Assembly (NCBI GenBank): GCA_913057905.1
Contig: CAJXPB010000001.1
Span: 372,001-436,000 of the forward strand
Source of the DNA: an uncultured Pseudomonadota bacterium
GTDB taxonomy: Bacteria > Myxococcota_A > Bradymonadia > Bradymonadales > Bradymonadaceae
Direction: 5' to 3'
DNA length: 64,000 nt
The notes under the pieces: generated by a model
The model's input: the letters and a program-made list of their open reading frames with translations, nothing else
Told to the model about the DNA's origin: nothing
Databases searched by the model: none
Translations under genes and position numbers: made by a program
In this document: positions 55,242-63,456 of the stretch, in pieces
Position numbering within the stretch: the stretch's first letter is position 1
How the letters are laid out: each line of letters opens with the position of its first letter

Positions 55242-56903
55242 TTACGGAAGGTCGACCGGGTCGATGGCAACAGCCGCCGGGTAGGTCTCGGTGCACTGAC
55301 CTTTCGTGTAGACGGCGTTGGCGAGGACGCGCTCACCTGCGGCCTGTCGGACCGTGTGGTCGATGTCGTTGCCGTACTGGAACGACTGGCCTCGGAGGTC
55401 CATAATCGACCCGTTGAGGGACGAGATCGGCTCGTTGGTGAAGGTCACCGTGTAGTTGTTGCCAACGTTGCCGTTGGTCGTGTCACCACAGGTCGTCACA
55501 CCGTTGTCGACGTACGTCAGGAAGCTGAAGTAGTCGAGGTCTCGACCGCCGCCCAGCGCCGGGCCGGCCATGTCGTCACCTTGGATGATGAGGCCACCAC
55601 CGTTGTCCTGGAACATCTGCAGGGCGTCGTAGCTGGCCGGGTCGTCCATCGGGAAGCCGGGGTTCGAGAACCAGACGATGTCGTAGTCCGAAAGGGGACC
55701 GGCGAGACCGTTGGAGCTGGTGTAGCTGAGGCCACCGGCGGGCTCGTCGATTTTCGTGACGTTGCCCGCGCCGAACTCGGCGATAAGGGCGTTGGTCACG
55801 AAGACGTCGTCGCCGCCGTGCTCACCCTGGTCGTTGTCGTCCAAGACGTACAGGACGCTCGGGGTCGCAAGTGTGGTGAAGGGGTTGACCCAATCAGCAG
55901 ACTGGCGAATGAAGGGCACCGCGTAGCCGGAGTTGTCCGGGCCGGGGTTGTTGTTCATGGCCATCAGGATGACCGAGGTGCGTCCGCGACAGTCCATCCC
56001 GGCGTAGATCGGGAATTCGATCGTGTCGTTGGACATGGCCGGGTCGCCTTGCTGGGTCAGGATGTTCTCGATGCGGTCCACTTGGCCCAGCGAGTTCGTC
56101 GCAAGGTCCCAGGCTGTCAGGCTGTAGCCGTAGTCACCGCGGGGGCCCGTCACGGCTTCACCACAGTAGGTGATGGAGCCATCATCGTTGACGGTCTCCG
56201 AGGGAGACACGGTCGATGGTCGGATGCCGCCCAGGTAGTTGTAGTTCTGGCTGGACGCCCACTGAATTTCGATGGGGTCGTTGTCCGGGTCGAAGACGGT
56301 CACACAGACTTCGTTGCGGCCCGTGCACGAGTTGAGGAACTTGGAGTCTTTGAACTCCACGTTCGTAATCTCGGGCGGGTGGTTGATGGTTCCGATGACG
56401 TCGAGACCACCGTTTGCCGGCCCTTTACACTGGCTGATGAGCAAGATCTCTCGAGTCTTGCCATCTTCGACGGTCACGCCATTCTGGTGTGCCGAAGCAC
56501 AGTCTTGGCTGTCCTTGTATGACTGTCCGACCATCCGAAGGGGCTGAACGACGACGTCGTAGCAGCCTGCAGCCAGAAGGAAGTAGTGGTCACTGAAGAG
56601 GTGCTGGCTGTCGGCGTCGTAGGGTTTGTCTTCGAAGACTCCGATCCCACCGGGAAGATAGAGATCCTCGAGGTCCTTTTCGACGACTTCATTGTAGCCA
56701 GCGGTGGCGGATCCGGCACAACCGTCGACCGTGAAACGCATGCCTGCTACATCGGTGTTTCCGAGGGTGTCGCTGGTCAGCGCCAAGCCCGCCGTGCGAG
56801 CTTCGCTTCCCGGCATTGTCGGGTCGGTGTCGACACCGCTACAGGCTGCCGCACCCATGCCCAACGCCATTGCTGCTCCCAATGCTGCTTTGTTCCAAGT
56901 CAT
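55242..56903 (-). CDS. Secreted lipoprotein with DPDND and DUF4350-like domains
   Basis: A 553-residue lipoprotein; the lipobox is GAAAC. Residues about 40-165 form a Cys-containing beta domain. Residues about 175-310 (PEITNVEFKDSKFLNSC, VCVTVFDPDNDPIEIQW, ending NDTIEFPIYAGMDC) are the module shared with the 52571-53062 lipoprotein. Residues about 345-520 (SVLYVLDDND, YDIVWFSNPGFPMDDPAS, GGGLIIQGDDMAG) resemble a glutamine amidotransferase-like or DUF4350-type fold lacking a visible catalytic triad. A strong terminator follows it and an unusually long 324-bp gap precedes it, so it is probably transcribed alone and abundantly. Confidence 0.8.
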   Translation of the reverse strand: MTWNKAALGAAMALGMGAAACSGVDTDPTMPGSEARTAGLALTSDTLGNTDVAGMRFTVDGCAGSATAGYNEVVEKDLEDLYLPGGIGVFEDKPYDADSQHLFSDHYFLLAAGCYDVVVQPLRMVGQSYKDSQDCASAHQNGVTVEDGKTREILLISQCKGPANGGLDVIGTINHPPEITNVEFKDSKFLNSCTGRNEVCVTVFDPDNDPIEIQWASSQNYNYLGGIRPSTVSPSETVNDDGSITYCGEAVTGPRGDYGYSLTAWDLATNSLGQVDRIENILTQQGDPAMSNDTIEFPIYAGMDCRGRTSVILMAMNNNPGPDNSGYAVPFIRQSADWVNPFTTLATPSVLYVLDDNDQGEHGGDDVFVTNALIAEFGAGNVTKIDEPAGGLSYTSSNGLAGPLSDYDIVWFSNPGFPMDDPASYDALQMFQDNGGGLIIQGDDMAGPALGGGRDLDYFSFLTYVDNGVTTCGDTTNGNVGNNYTVTFTNEPISSLNGSIMDLRGQSFQYGNDIDHTVRQAAGERVLANAVYTKGQCTETYPAAVAIDPVDLP

Positions 56904-57227
56904 TGTATACTCGTCCAGGCTAGGTAGCCTCCGTCGACCTACCTCACGTAGGTCTGAAAAAGCCGCAAGCTACCAAAAATTATCAGTAGTGGCCGGCTAC
57001 ACATCCCCGCCTTATCTCTCCGAGTTACACCTGGACTACAGAAGAGATACAGATGACGGGCAACGTTTGGCCGTACCGCGCCGAGTCTTACTTCACTCTT
57101 GTCACTCGACGATGAACGGAAGATAATCGCTTCGTTGGATAGGCAAGTATTTTTTAGTCTTATTTTTGATCTTTCGGTCATCCCCCCTCGACGCAGCCCC
57201 CAAAAAATTCCCTGCGGCACATAGTCG
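56904..57227. other. 324-bp AT-rich intergenic region
   Basis: No convincing gene was found. It contains a perfect 7-bp stem with a 5-bp loop, GACCTAC-CTCAC-GTAGGTC (56936-56954), in the 5' leader of the lipoprotein gene, and on the minus strand a GATAAT box about 80 bp upstream of the start without a clear -35. An AT-rich stretch lies at 57150-57170. This should hold the promoter of the lipoprotein gene. Confidence 0.5.
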
Positions 57228-57905
57228 TCAGACCATTTCGACCGATTTGGCGCCGGCTCGAAGCTCCGAAATCGCCGATTCATACGAGTCGGCGCCGAAG
57301 ATGGCAGAGCCGGCCACGAAGATGTCGGCGCCGGCCCGGCGGATCTCGGCGATGTTGTGAGCCTTGACCCCGCCGTCGACTTGCAGCGGCAGGTCGGGTC
57401 GACCCAGTTCCTCGAGCTTGGTGGTCAGGTCCCGGAGCTTTTGAAGGGTCGCGGGCACGAACGACTGTCCGCCGAATCCGGGATTGACGCTCATCAGCAA
57501 CACCATATCGAGATCATCGGCCACATATTCGACACTACTCAGGTTCGTGCCCGGATTGATGGCCAGCGAGGCTTCTCCGCCCGCGTCGTGAATCGACTGG
57601 ATAACCCTGTGGGCATGTTTGGTCGCCTCGGGGTGAAACGAGACGATGTCGGCGCCGGCTTCGACGAATTCGGCGGCGTATTCGTCGGGATTGTCGATCA
57701 TGATGTGGACGTCGAGTACGGCATCGGGAAACTCGGCCCGCAGGTCGCGCACGACCGGAAGCCCGATGGTCAGATTCGGTACGAAGTGGCCGTCCATGAC
57801 GTCGACGTGGAGCCAGTCTGCCCCTGCGTCGAGAACCTCTTCACATTCGTCGGCCAAGCGTACGAAATCCGCGGCGAGAATCGACGGTGCTATTTTGACG
57901 TCCAT
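57228..57905 (-). CDS. rpe: Ribulose-phosphate 3-epimerase
   Basis: Interconverts ribulose 5-phosphate and xylulose 5-phosphate in the pentose phosphate pathway. The 225-residue TIM barrel has PSILAADFVRL at the N terminus, HVDVMDGHFVPNLTIG (metal-binding His and Asp), the MSVNPGFGGQSFVP loop, QVDGGVKAHN and VAGSAIFG. It is the last gene of a run starting with the HEAT gene at 63194. Confidence 0.95.
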   Translation of the reverse strand: MDVKIAPSILAADFVRLADECEEVLDAGADWLHVDVMDGHFVPNLTIGLPVVRDLRAEFPDAVLDVHIMIDNPDEYAAEFVEAGADIVSFHPEATKHAHRVIQSIHDAGGEASLAINPGTNLSSVEYVADDLDMVLLMSVNPGFGGQSFVPATLQKLRDLTTKLEELGRPDLPLQVDGGVKAHNIAEIRRAGADIFVAGSAIFGADSYESAISELRAGAKSVEMV

Positions 57906-57958
57906 AACTATTCTCCAGAATCGCTAGCGTGGATTCATCAATGCGTGTCCGTTGAAGC

Positions 57959-59293
57959 TCAGCTCCCGGCCCGACGAAGCTTCGCCGCGTAGAACATGTC
58001 GGCGTCGTGGCGCAACGGATCGGTGTCAATAGCGCCGTCTTCGCGCAAAAAGACCGACCAATCGACGTCGTCAGGCCCCTCCGGGGGCTCGATCTCGAAT
58101 TCGTCGCGGGCCTCCACGAGGCGGTCGACCTGCTTGGGCCCTTCCTCGGTCAGAAACGTGCACACGGCGTAGACGAGCCGCCCCCCCGGTCGCACAACTT
58201 CGGCGCCGGCCTCCAAGAGCGTCTTCTGCAGAGACACCAGCTCGGTGACGTCGGCTTCACTTCGGTTCCATCGGATGTCGGGCTGTCGCCGCACCACCCC
58301 GAGGCCGGAGCACGGCGCATCGATCAAGACGACGTCGTACGGGTCTTGAGCATCTTCATTCACCACGGACTCGAGAGGCCCCGTCCGGATCTGAATCCGC
58401 CCACGGAGTCCTGCCTCGTCCGCATTGGCTGCCAGCGCCTCGAGCTTCCGGCCGGCGGGATCAACGGCGACAACCTCACCGTTGTCACCGACCCGGTCGG
58501 CCAGCGCCAGCGTCTTTCCACCTCTTCCGGCGCATCCGTCGAGCACCCTGTCGCCGGGTCGCACGTCGGCGAGTTCCACGACCGCCTGCGCCCCGAGGTC
58601 CTGCACGATCCAACGGCCGTCTCGGAGACCCTCGACTACCGCGTCGTCAAAGCCCGAGGCTCGAATACCACGGGGAATCGATCGGACCCGCTCGGCGTCG
58701 GGCAACGACTCGGGCGCCCCACTGGCCAGGCCGCGCAGCATCGTCGGTGCCCTCTCGGTCAAGGCCTCGGCCAGCGCTTCGGCCCGGTCGGTACCTTCGA
58801 GCTGCCACAGTCGGTTGGCCATCCAGTTCGGTAGTGAGTACCTCTCTCCCAGATAACGAGCCGGTTTGCGGTCGCGATCCTCGTCGTCCCACCACTGAAG
58901 ACGACCGGATTCCCGGCGGTCGACGACTTCCCTGAGCACTGCGTTGACGAGGCCCTTGGCACGGCCCTCCCCCACATCGGCAGACAACCCCACCGTCTCA
59001 TCGACGGCAGCGTGGTCGGGAATGCGATCGAGCCACACCAACTGGTAGACCCCGGTCGACAAGACCCGGCGAATCGTCGCATCGATCGACCGCAGTCCAC
59101 CGTGTACGGCGTCGTCCAGGATCGATTCGATGGGGCGCTTCCAGGTGAGGACTCCGTAGAGAATCTCGGTCGCCAGCCCCCGGTCGGCCGAGGAGAGCTC
59201 ACCGGCCGACAGCACGCGGTCGACAGCCACGTTGCTGAAGGCCCCCTTCTCTTCGACCTCGGTCAACATGTCGAACGCGGCCTGTCTCGCCAT
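57959..59293 (-). CDS. rsmB: 16S rRNA m5C967 methyltransferase RsmB
   Basis: SAM-dependent methyltransferase of 16S rRNA C967, 444 residues. An N-terminal NusB-like RNA-binding domain (1-140) precedes a Rossmann methyltransferase. Motif IV DAPCSGLG and motif VI YAVCTFLTEEG contain the two conserved Cys, the latter being the catalytic nucleophile. It sits between fmt and rpe in the familiar def-fmt-rsmB order. Confidence 0.94.
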   Translation of the reverse strand: MARQAAFDMLTEVEEKGAFSNVAVDRVLSAGELSSADRGLATEILYGVLTWKRPIESILDDAVHGGLRSIDATIRRVLSTGVYQLVWLDRIPDHAAVDETVGLSADVGEGRAKGLVNAVLREVVDRRESGRLQWWDDEDRDRKPARYLGERYSLPNWMANRLWQLEGTDRAEALAEALTERAPTMLRGLASGAPESLPDAERVRSIPRGIRASGFDDAVVEGLRDGRWIVQDLGAQAVVELADVRPGDRVLDGCAGRGGKTLALADRVGDNGEVVAVDPAGRKLEALAANADEAGLRGRIQIRTGPLESVVNEDAQDPYDVVLIDAPCSGLGVVRRQPDIRWNRSEADVTELVSLQKTLLEAGAEVVRPGGRLVYAVCTFLTEEGPKQVDRLVEARDEFEIEPPEGPDDVDWSVFLREDGAIDTDPLRHDADMFYAAKLRRAGS

Positions 59294-59310
59294 CGGAGGG
59301 TGCTCCCCGG

Positions 59311-60294
59311 TCAGTCGGTATCGGTCTCGAATTGATCACCCGGCTCGAGCGGGTAGCCATTCAGGAAATCCCCGGCATTCATCGCTCGGCCTCCGGGTGC
59401 CTGAATGCGGTCGATCGCGACGGCCCCCTCGCCGCAGGCGATCTCGAGTTCGCCGGACTTCGCCTCGGAGCGCAGAACCGTTCCCGGAGCTCGGTCATGG
59501 TCGGTCTCGACGGGGTGGGCTCGATGGAACTTGATCCGGTCGGTGTCGCCATTTCTCTGGAAATGGCTGAATGCACCCGGCCAGGGATTCAGGCCACGGA
59601 TCAAATCCGCGACGCGCCCGGCCGAATCACTCCAGTCGATCCTTCCGTCGGAGGTCGAGAGCTTCGGGGCGTAACTCGCCGCGTCGTCGTCCTGGGGCGT
59701 CTCACTCAAGTCGCCTTCGACCAGGCGGCCGAGGGCTTCGATGATCAGCGAGGCGCCGACATCGGAGAGTTCGTCGTGGAGTTCTCCGGCGGTCATGTGC
59801 GGACCGATCGAAACCGAGCCCTTCAACAGCATCGGCCCGGTGTCTAGGCCGGCATCCATCTTCATGATCGTGACGCCGGATTCGGACTCCCCTTCTATGA
59901 TCGCCTTGTTGATGGGAGCCGCCCCTCGGAATTTGGGCAGCAGCGACGCATGGATATTGATGCATCCGTAGGTCGGTACACCCAAGATCGACTCGGGCAG
60001 GATTTGTCCATAGGCCGCGACCACCATGACATCGGGATTCCAGCTACGCAGCCGCTTTAGGGGTTCATCTCCCTTCATCGAATCGGGCTGGTAGACCGGA
60101 ACGTCATGGGCCAGCGCCGCCTTCTTGACGGCGGGGGCGCGCGGCTTTTTGCCCCGGCCGGCGGGACGGTCCGGATTGGTGATGACGCCGACGAGTTCAT
60201 GATCACTCGCCGCGATCGCATCGAGCGCCGGCACGGAGAACTCGGGCGTCCCGGCGAAGACGACTCGGAGGGGGCGTTGCAGATCGGAACTCAT
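59311..60294 (-). CDS. fmt: Methionyl-tRNA formyltransferase
   Basis: Formylates initiator Met-tRNA. The 327 residues include VVFAGTPEFSVPALD at the N terminus, INIHASLLPKFRGAAPI (Asn/His catalytic region) and MDAGLDTGPML with the catalytic Asp. The C-terminal OB-like domain starts at about 210. Its ATG overlaps the def stop codon by 4 bp, so translation is coupled. Confidence 0.96.
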   Translation of the reverse strand: MSSDLQRPLRVVFAGTPEFSVPALDAIAASDHELVGVITNPDRPAGRGKKPRAPAVKKAALAHDVPVYQPDSMKGDEPLKRLRSWNPDVMVVAAYGQILPESILGVPTYGCINIHASLLPKFRGAAPINKAIIEGESESGVTIMKMDAGLDTGPMLLKGSVSIGPHMTAGELHDELSDVGASLIIEALGRLVEGDLSETPQDDDAASYAPKLSTSDGRIDWSDSAGRVADLIRGLNPWPGAFSHFQRNGDTDRIKFHRAHPVETDHDRAPGTVLRSEAKSGELEIACGEGAVAIDRIQAPGGRAMNAGDFLNGYPLEPGDQFETDTD

Positions 60295-60836
60295 GCCTCG
60301 ACGTCCTCGTTCGTCTCTTCAGCCATGCGTGCTCGAATCTTTTTGTAGTCCTTGCGTGCGAGTCGGCGCTTGAGGCGACTCATCCGCTCCAAAAACAGGA
60401 TCCCGTCCAGGTGGTCGACCTCGTGTTGGATGGCGACCGCCAGGATCCCCTCGGCCTCGAGTTCGTATCGTTCGCCGTCCCGATCCGTCGCCCGGACCGT
60501 GACGTTCTCGGAACGCTCGACCTCCTGGTAGAGGCCCGGGAAACTCAGGCAACCCTCTTCCCAGGTAATGGTGCCGCTGGTCTCCAGGATCTCCGGATTG
60601 ATCAGCACATGAAGATCCCCGCCCGGTTGTTCGGGATCGGAGACATCGATCACGGTCACCCGCTTTGTCACGCCAATCTGAGGGGCTGCCAATCCGATGC
60701 CCGGAGCGTCGTACATCGTTTCGGCGAGGTCATCGACGAGCTGACGTACCTCGTCGTCGACTGTCTCGACCGGGTCACACTCAGTGGTCAAGACATCCGA
60801 ATGCTCCGGATACAGAAGGATGTCGCGAATCGCCAT
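60291..60836 (-). CDS. def: Peptide deformylase
   Basis: Removes the formyl group from nascent proteins. The 181 residues start at ATG 60836; the reading frame extends 32 codons further upstream but overlaps the neighbour and lacks family likeness. The three metal/active-site motifs are intact: GIGLAAPQ, EGCLSFPG and QHEVDHLDG. It overlaps fmt by 4 bp. Confidence 0.95.
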   Translation of the reverse strand: MAIRDILLYPEHSDVLTTECDPVETVDDEVRQLVDDLAETMYDAPGIGLAAPQIGVTKRVTVIDVSDPEQPGGDLHVLINPEILETSGTITWEEGCLSFPGLYQEVERSENVTVRATDRDGERYELEAEGILAVAIQHEVDHLDGILFLERMSRLKRRLARKDYKKIRARMAEETNEDVEA

Positions 60837-60912
60837 CTGCAAAGCCTCTGTTCGTTCAATGAGAATCCGATGTGGACGGATCGTCCATCCAACCAACGTC
60901 CAGGGTCGTCGA

Positions 60913-61656
60913 TTACTTCCGTTTCCTCGCATTCAAATAGGCCGAACGCAAGCCGTCGTCCGAGAGGACGGCCAGCGCATCGTCGAGAGCCTCGTGAATC
61001 TCGTCGAGGGCCTCGGTGCGTTCATTGAGCAGAGTATCGGCGAGGCGATCGCGCTCGAACTGTCGCTTCAGACGCCGGTATGCCCGCTGGATCGTCGACC
61101 GATCTGCAGTCGGTTCGAGTTCGAGGATCGCAAAGTAATCGGAATGGCGAACCTCCTCTAGTTTCCGATCCACCGCCGGTTTGGTCGCCGCCGGAGGCAT
61201 CTGGTCGGACGCGGTCGATCCTGCTGAATCGACCGGCTCCAGACTGTAGCCTCTCCGTTCGGTGGCGGGGGCCCGTGTCGTGGCCTTGTCATGCGGGGAG
61301 GGCCGACCGGATAGCTCCCCTTCGGCGGCATCGAGGACCGCTCGCGCCGATGCATCTCCCGACAAAACTACGTCCAACGCGTCGTCGTCACGCTGGCTCT
61401 GACGGGCATCCGACCCTCCGAGCATCAGAAGCGGAACGAGCTGACCGAGCGGCCGACCCCGTATCGCCTCGATCCACGCGTTGCGGCGAGCAGCTCGAAC
61501 GGCGAGCAGTATCGCGTCCGGCGACCAATCCTCCAGCGTCCTGAGGGCCGCAGCCGGTAGACGCACGGCTCGGAGTTCCCAGCCGGGACCCGCAGCGGCA
61601 CGCAGGCGATTTGCCTCCGTGTCAGCGTCTTCTCCGACTACGAGTAGCCGCATCAT
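60913..61656 (-). CDS. Degenerate receiver plus J-like domain protein
   Basis: A 247-residue protein, with GGGGGAG before the tandem ATG codons at 61656 and 61653. Residues 1-110 resemble a response-regulator receiver fold (RLLVVGEDADTEANRL), but the phosphoacceptor Asp is missing (strand 3 reads DAILLAV). Residues about 175-245 resemble a J domain (HSDYFAILELEPTADRSTIQRAYRRLK), yet the HPD motif is absent: QFERDRLAD stands there. It cannot phosphorylate or stimulate Hsp70 in the classical way. The ATG overlaps the stop of the upstream gene by 4 bp. Confidence 0.7.
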   Translation of the reverse strand: MMRLLVVGEDADTEANRLRAAAGPGWELRAVRLPAAALRTLEDWSPDAILLAVRAARRNAWIEAIRGRPLGQLVPLLMLGGSDARQSQRDDDALDVVLSGDASARAVLDAAEGELSGRPSPHDKATTRAPATERRGYSLEPVDSAGSTASDQMPPAATKPAVDRKLEEVRHSDYFAILELEPTADRSTIQRAYRRLKRQFERDRLADTLLNERTEALDEIHEALDDALAVLSDDGLRSAYLNARKRK

Positions 61657-62426
61657 CGATCTCCCCCTTTCGAGGGATCGTCCGGGCGCCGAGAGGTGGC
61701 CATCCGCATGTCGACGACGAGATCGTCGAGACCATCGTAATCGGCCGGCGACTCCGGCAGTGCCGGCGCATCGACCGCCCGGAGATCTTCGAGAAGCTCC
61801 CGACCGCACGTCGAAATCGCATCCGCCTCTCCCGTGGCAGCCGCGTCGGCCAACTCCTCCGAACCTCGCCACTCGAGGAGGTCATCGAGGCGGGTGGCGA
61901 CGACCCCCTCCGCGAGCGCGAGGCCCATCAACACTCGTCGGAGCCCGCGTATCGCGACCCTCCGGGAGCTCGAGGCCTCGGGGCTGGTCAAAAATCCGTC
62001 GGCATCGTCGACCAGAGCCGTCAAGATGTCGGATGTGACGGCTGCTTCGACCACACGGCGGGGCTGGAATCTGCTCGACGCAAATCGCTCGACAGCCGCC
62101 CCCGACGAGAGAATCTCGAGCGCAAGCGGGCTCTGATGCAGCATCATGCGAACGATTTTCTCGATCTCGTAGATCGACCAGTGCACCTGGGCATCCCCGA
62201 CGGCCTCGACGCCCTCGTAGACGTCTCGCCACAGTCGGATCCCAAGGACCGTCTCACGAGGCGCCACAAAGACGCCTCCGAATCGTGTGTCGACACCCTC
62301 GCAGGTGAACTCGGGTCCGTCGATTTGAGCGAACCACAGGGGTTGGACTCCCGTCGAGTCCACTGCTTCTGCGGCCGTCGACACCCCGTCGCCGGTCCCG
62401 GCGCCCGATTGCTCAAACGACAACAT
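61653..62426 (-). CDS. RlaP-type nucleotidyltransferase homologue, active site degenerate
   Basis: A 257-residue protein. The central segment GVDTRFGGVFVAPRETVLG, IYEIEKIVRMMLHQSPLALEILSS, and the C-terminal ESPADYDGLDDLVVDMR follow the pattern of the DNA-polymerase-beta-like RlaP/COG3541 nucleotidyltransferases. Those have DSDxDLRGVFVAP with a metal-binding Asp pair, whereas here the second Asp is Arg (VDTRFGG) and the usual GS motif is absent. It is probably not a catalytic transferase. It lies 15 bp after a HEAT gene and overlaps the receiver/J-like gene by 4 bp. Confidence 0.65.
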   Translation of the reverse strand: MLSFEQSGAGTGDGVSTAAEAVDSTGVQPLWFAQIDGPEFTCEGVDTRFGGVFVAPRETVLGIRLWRDVYEGVEAVGDAQVHWSIYEIEKIVRMMLHQSPLALEILSSGAAVERFASSRFQPRRVVEAAVTSDILTALVDDADGFLTSPEASSSRRVAIRGLRRVLMGLALAEGVVATRLDDLLEWRGSEELADAAATGEADAISTCGRELLEDLRAVDAPALPESPADYDGLDDLVVDMRMATSRRPDDPSKGGDR

Positions 62427-62441
62427 AGTGACCCGCTTCGC

Positions 62442-63194
62442 TCACACGCGCCGACGATAGATGTGGCCTTCCTTGTGAATCCCGAACTCCTCGGGCAGCG
62501 CACGTTCGACGTCCGCCTGGGCCTCTTCGGGAATCGTCCAACCCTGGTGTTCCAGGAAGACATCGACGATTTTCTTGATGATGCGAAACGAATCCTCCTC
62601 GACGAGCCGGGTCCGGAGCGGCTCTTTGATGATATCTTCGTAGCCCTGGTGAGCGACGGCATCGACGGCCAGAAAGCGGATCGTCTCGTTGGCGTCGTCC
62701 AGGAACGGGACCAGTTTCTGCGCGAGTTCCTCACTGCGCACTTCGGTGGCCTGCAGCATCAGCTCCTGCTTCTTTTCGGGATTTCGTTTGAACCCCGTCG
62801 TGCAGGTGTCCAGCAACTCGCCGATGACCTCCGTCATTTCCTCGTAATCCAGCAGGTCGGTCAACACCTTCATCGGCCAGTTGATCTTCTCTTCGGCCTC
62901 TTTGAGATGTTCGATCACCAGACCTCGGATATCGACATCGGTCGTCTGACCGAGCTCCACAAGCACGTCGTAGACAAGTTCCTTCTCTTCGGCGTCTACG
63001 GTGGTGTTTGGCGCCGTCTCCTTGAAGCGGGTCAGCAGGACCTCCACCGCCTCGGGGGAACGCATGTCACGCAGATCCTGGATCGCGTAACGACGCTCCG
63101 AATCCTGCTTGTACATATTCGTGAGAGTGTCCTCGAGTTTGTCGAGCTGCCGCTCCTGCGAGGAGCCTCCGAACAAGAAATCGAGCAAACCCAT
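62442..63194 (-). CDS. HEAT-repeat-like protein
   Basis: A 250-residue all-helical protein starting MGLLDFLFGGSSQERQLDKL, with GGAGG before ATG 63194; the reading frame extends 88 codons upstream without coding character. HEAT-like helices recur (VLLTRFKETAPN, LGQTTDVDIRGLVIEHLKEA, QKLVPFLDDANETIRFLAVDAVAHQGYEDIIKEPLRTRL). It probably serves as a scaffold. It opens the run reaching to rpe and is divergent from the LysM gene, separated by 262 bp. Confidence 0.75.
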   Translation of the reverse strand: MGLLDFLFGGSSQERQLDKLEDTLTNMYKQDSERRYAIQDLRDMRSPEAVEVLLTRFKETAPNTTVDAEEKELVYDVLVELGQTTDVDIRGLVIEHLKEAEEKINWPMKVLTDLLDYEEMTEVIGELLDTCTTGFKRNPEKKQELMLQATEVRSEELAQKLVPFLDDANETIRFLAVDAVAHQGYEDIIKEPLRTRLVEEDSFRIIKKIVDVFLEHQGWTIPEEAQADVERALPEEFGIHKEGHIYRRRV

Positions 63195-63456
63195 ATTTAC
63201 CTCCAAAACAAAGACGACGGGCGACGCCGGCAACATAGAGCAACGGCAGGGGGCGGACAAGCGGGCACATTCCGAGGGCGTCGTGCCGGCCGAGGCCATC
63301 GGAACGCTGGCCCAAATGCCGCGAAACAAGGCTTGACTCGGCCCCACCCCATGGCTAGGTTCCCGCGTCCGAACCGATCCGGCCGCTCGCAGGGGCGTTG
63401 CGGCCGGGTCTCGCCCGTCCGGGCGAGACGTCCACCGACCCAACTCGATTGTGTTC

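Noticed and set aside
55221..56522. 433-residue reading frame opposite the lipoprotein
   Set aside because: The minus-strand lipoprotein has a signal peptide, conserved module and its own terminator.
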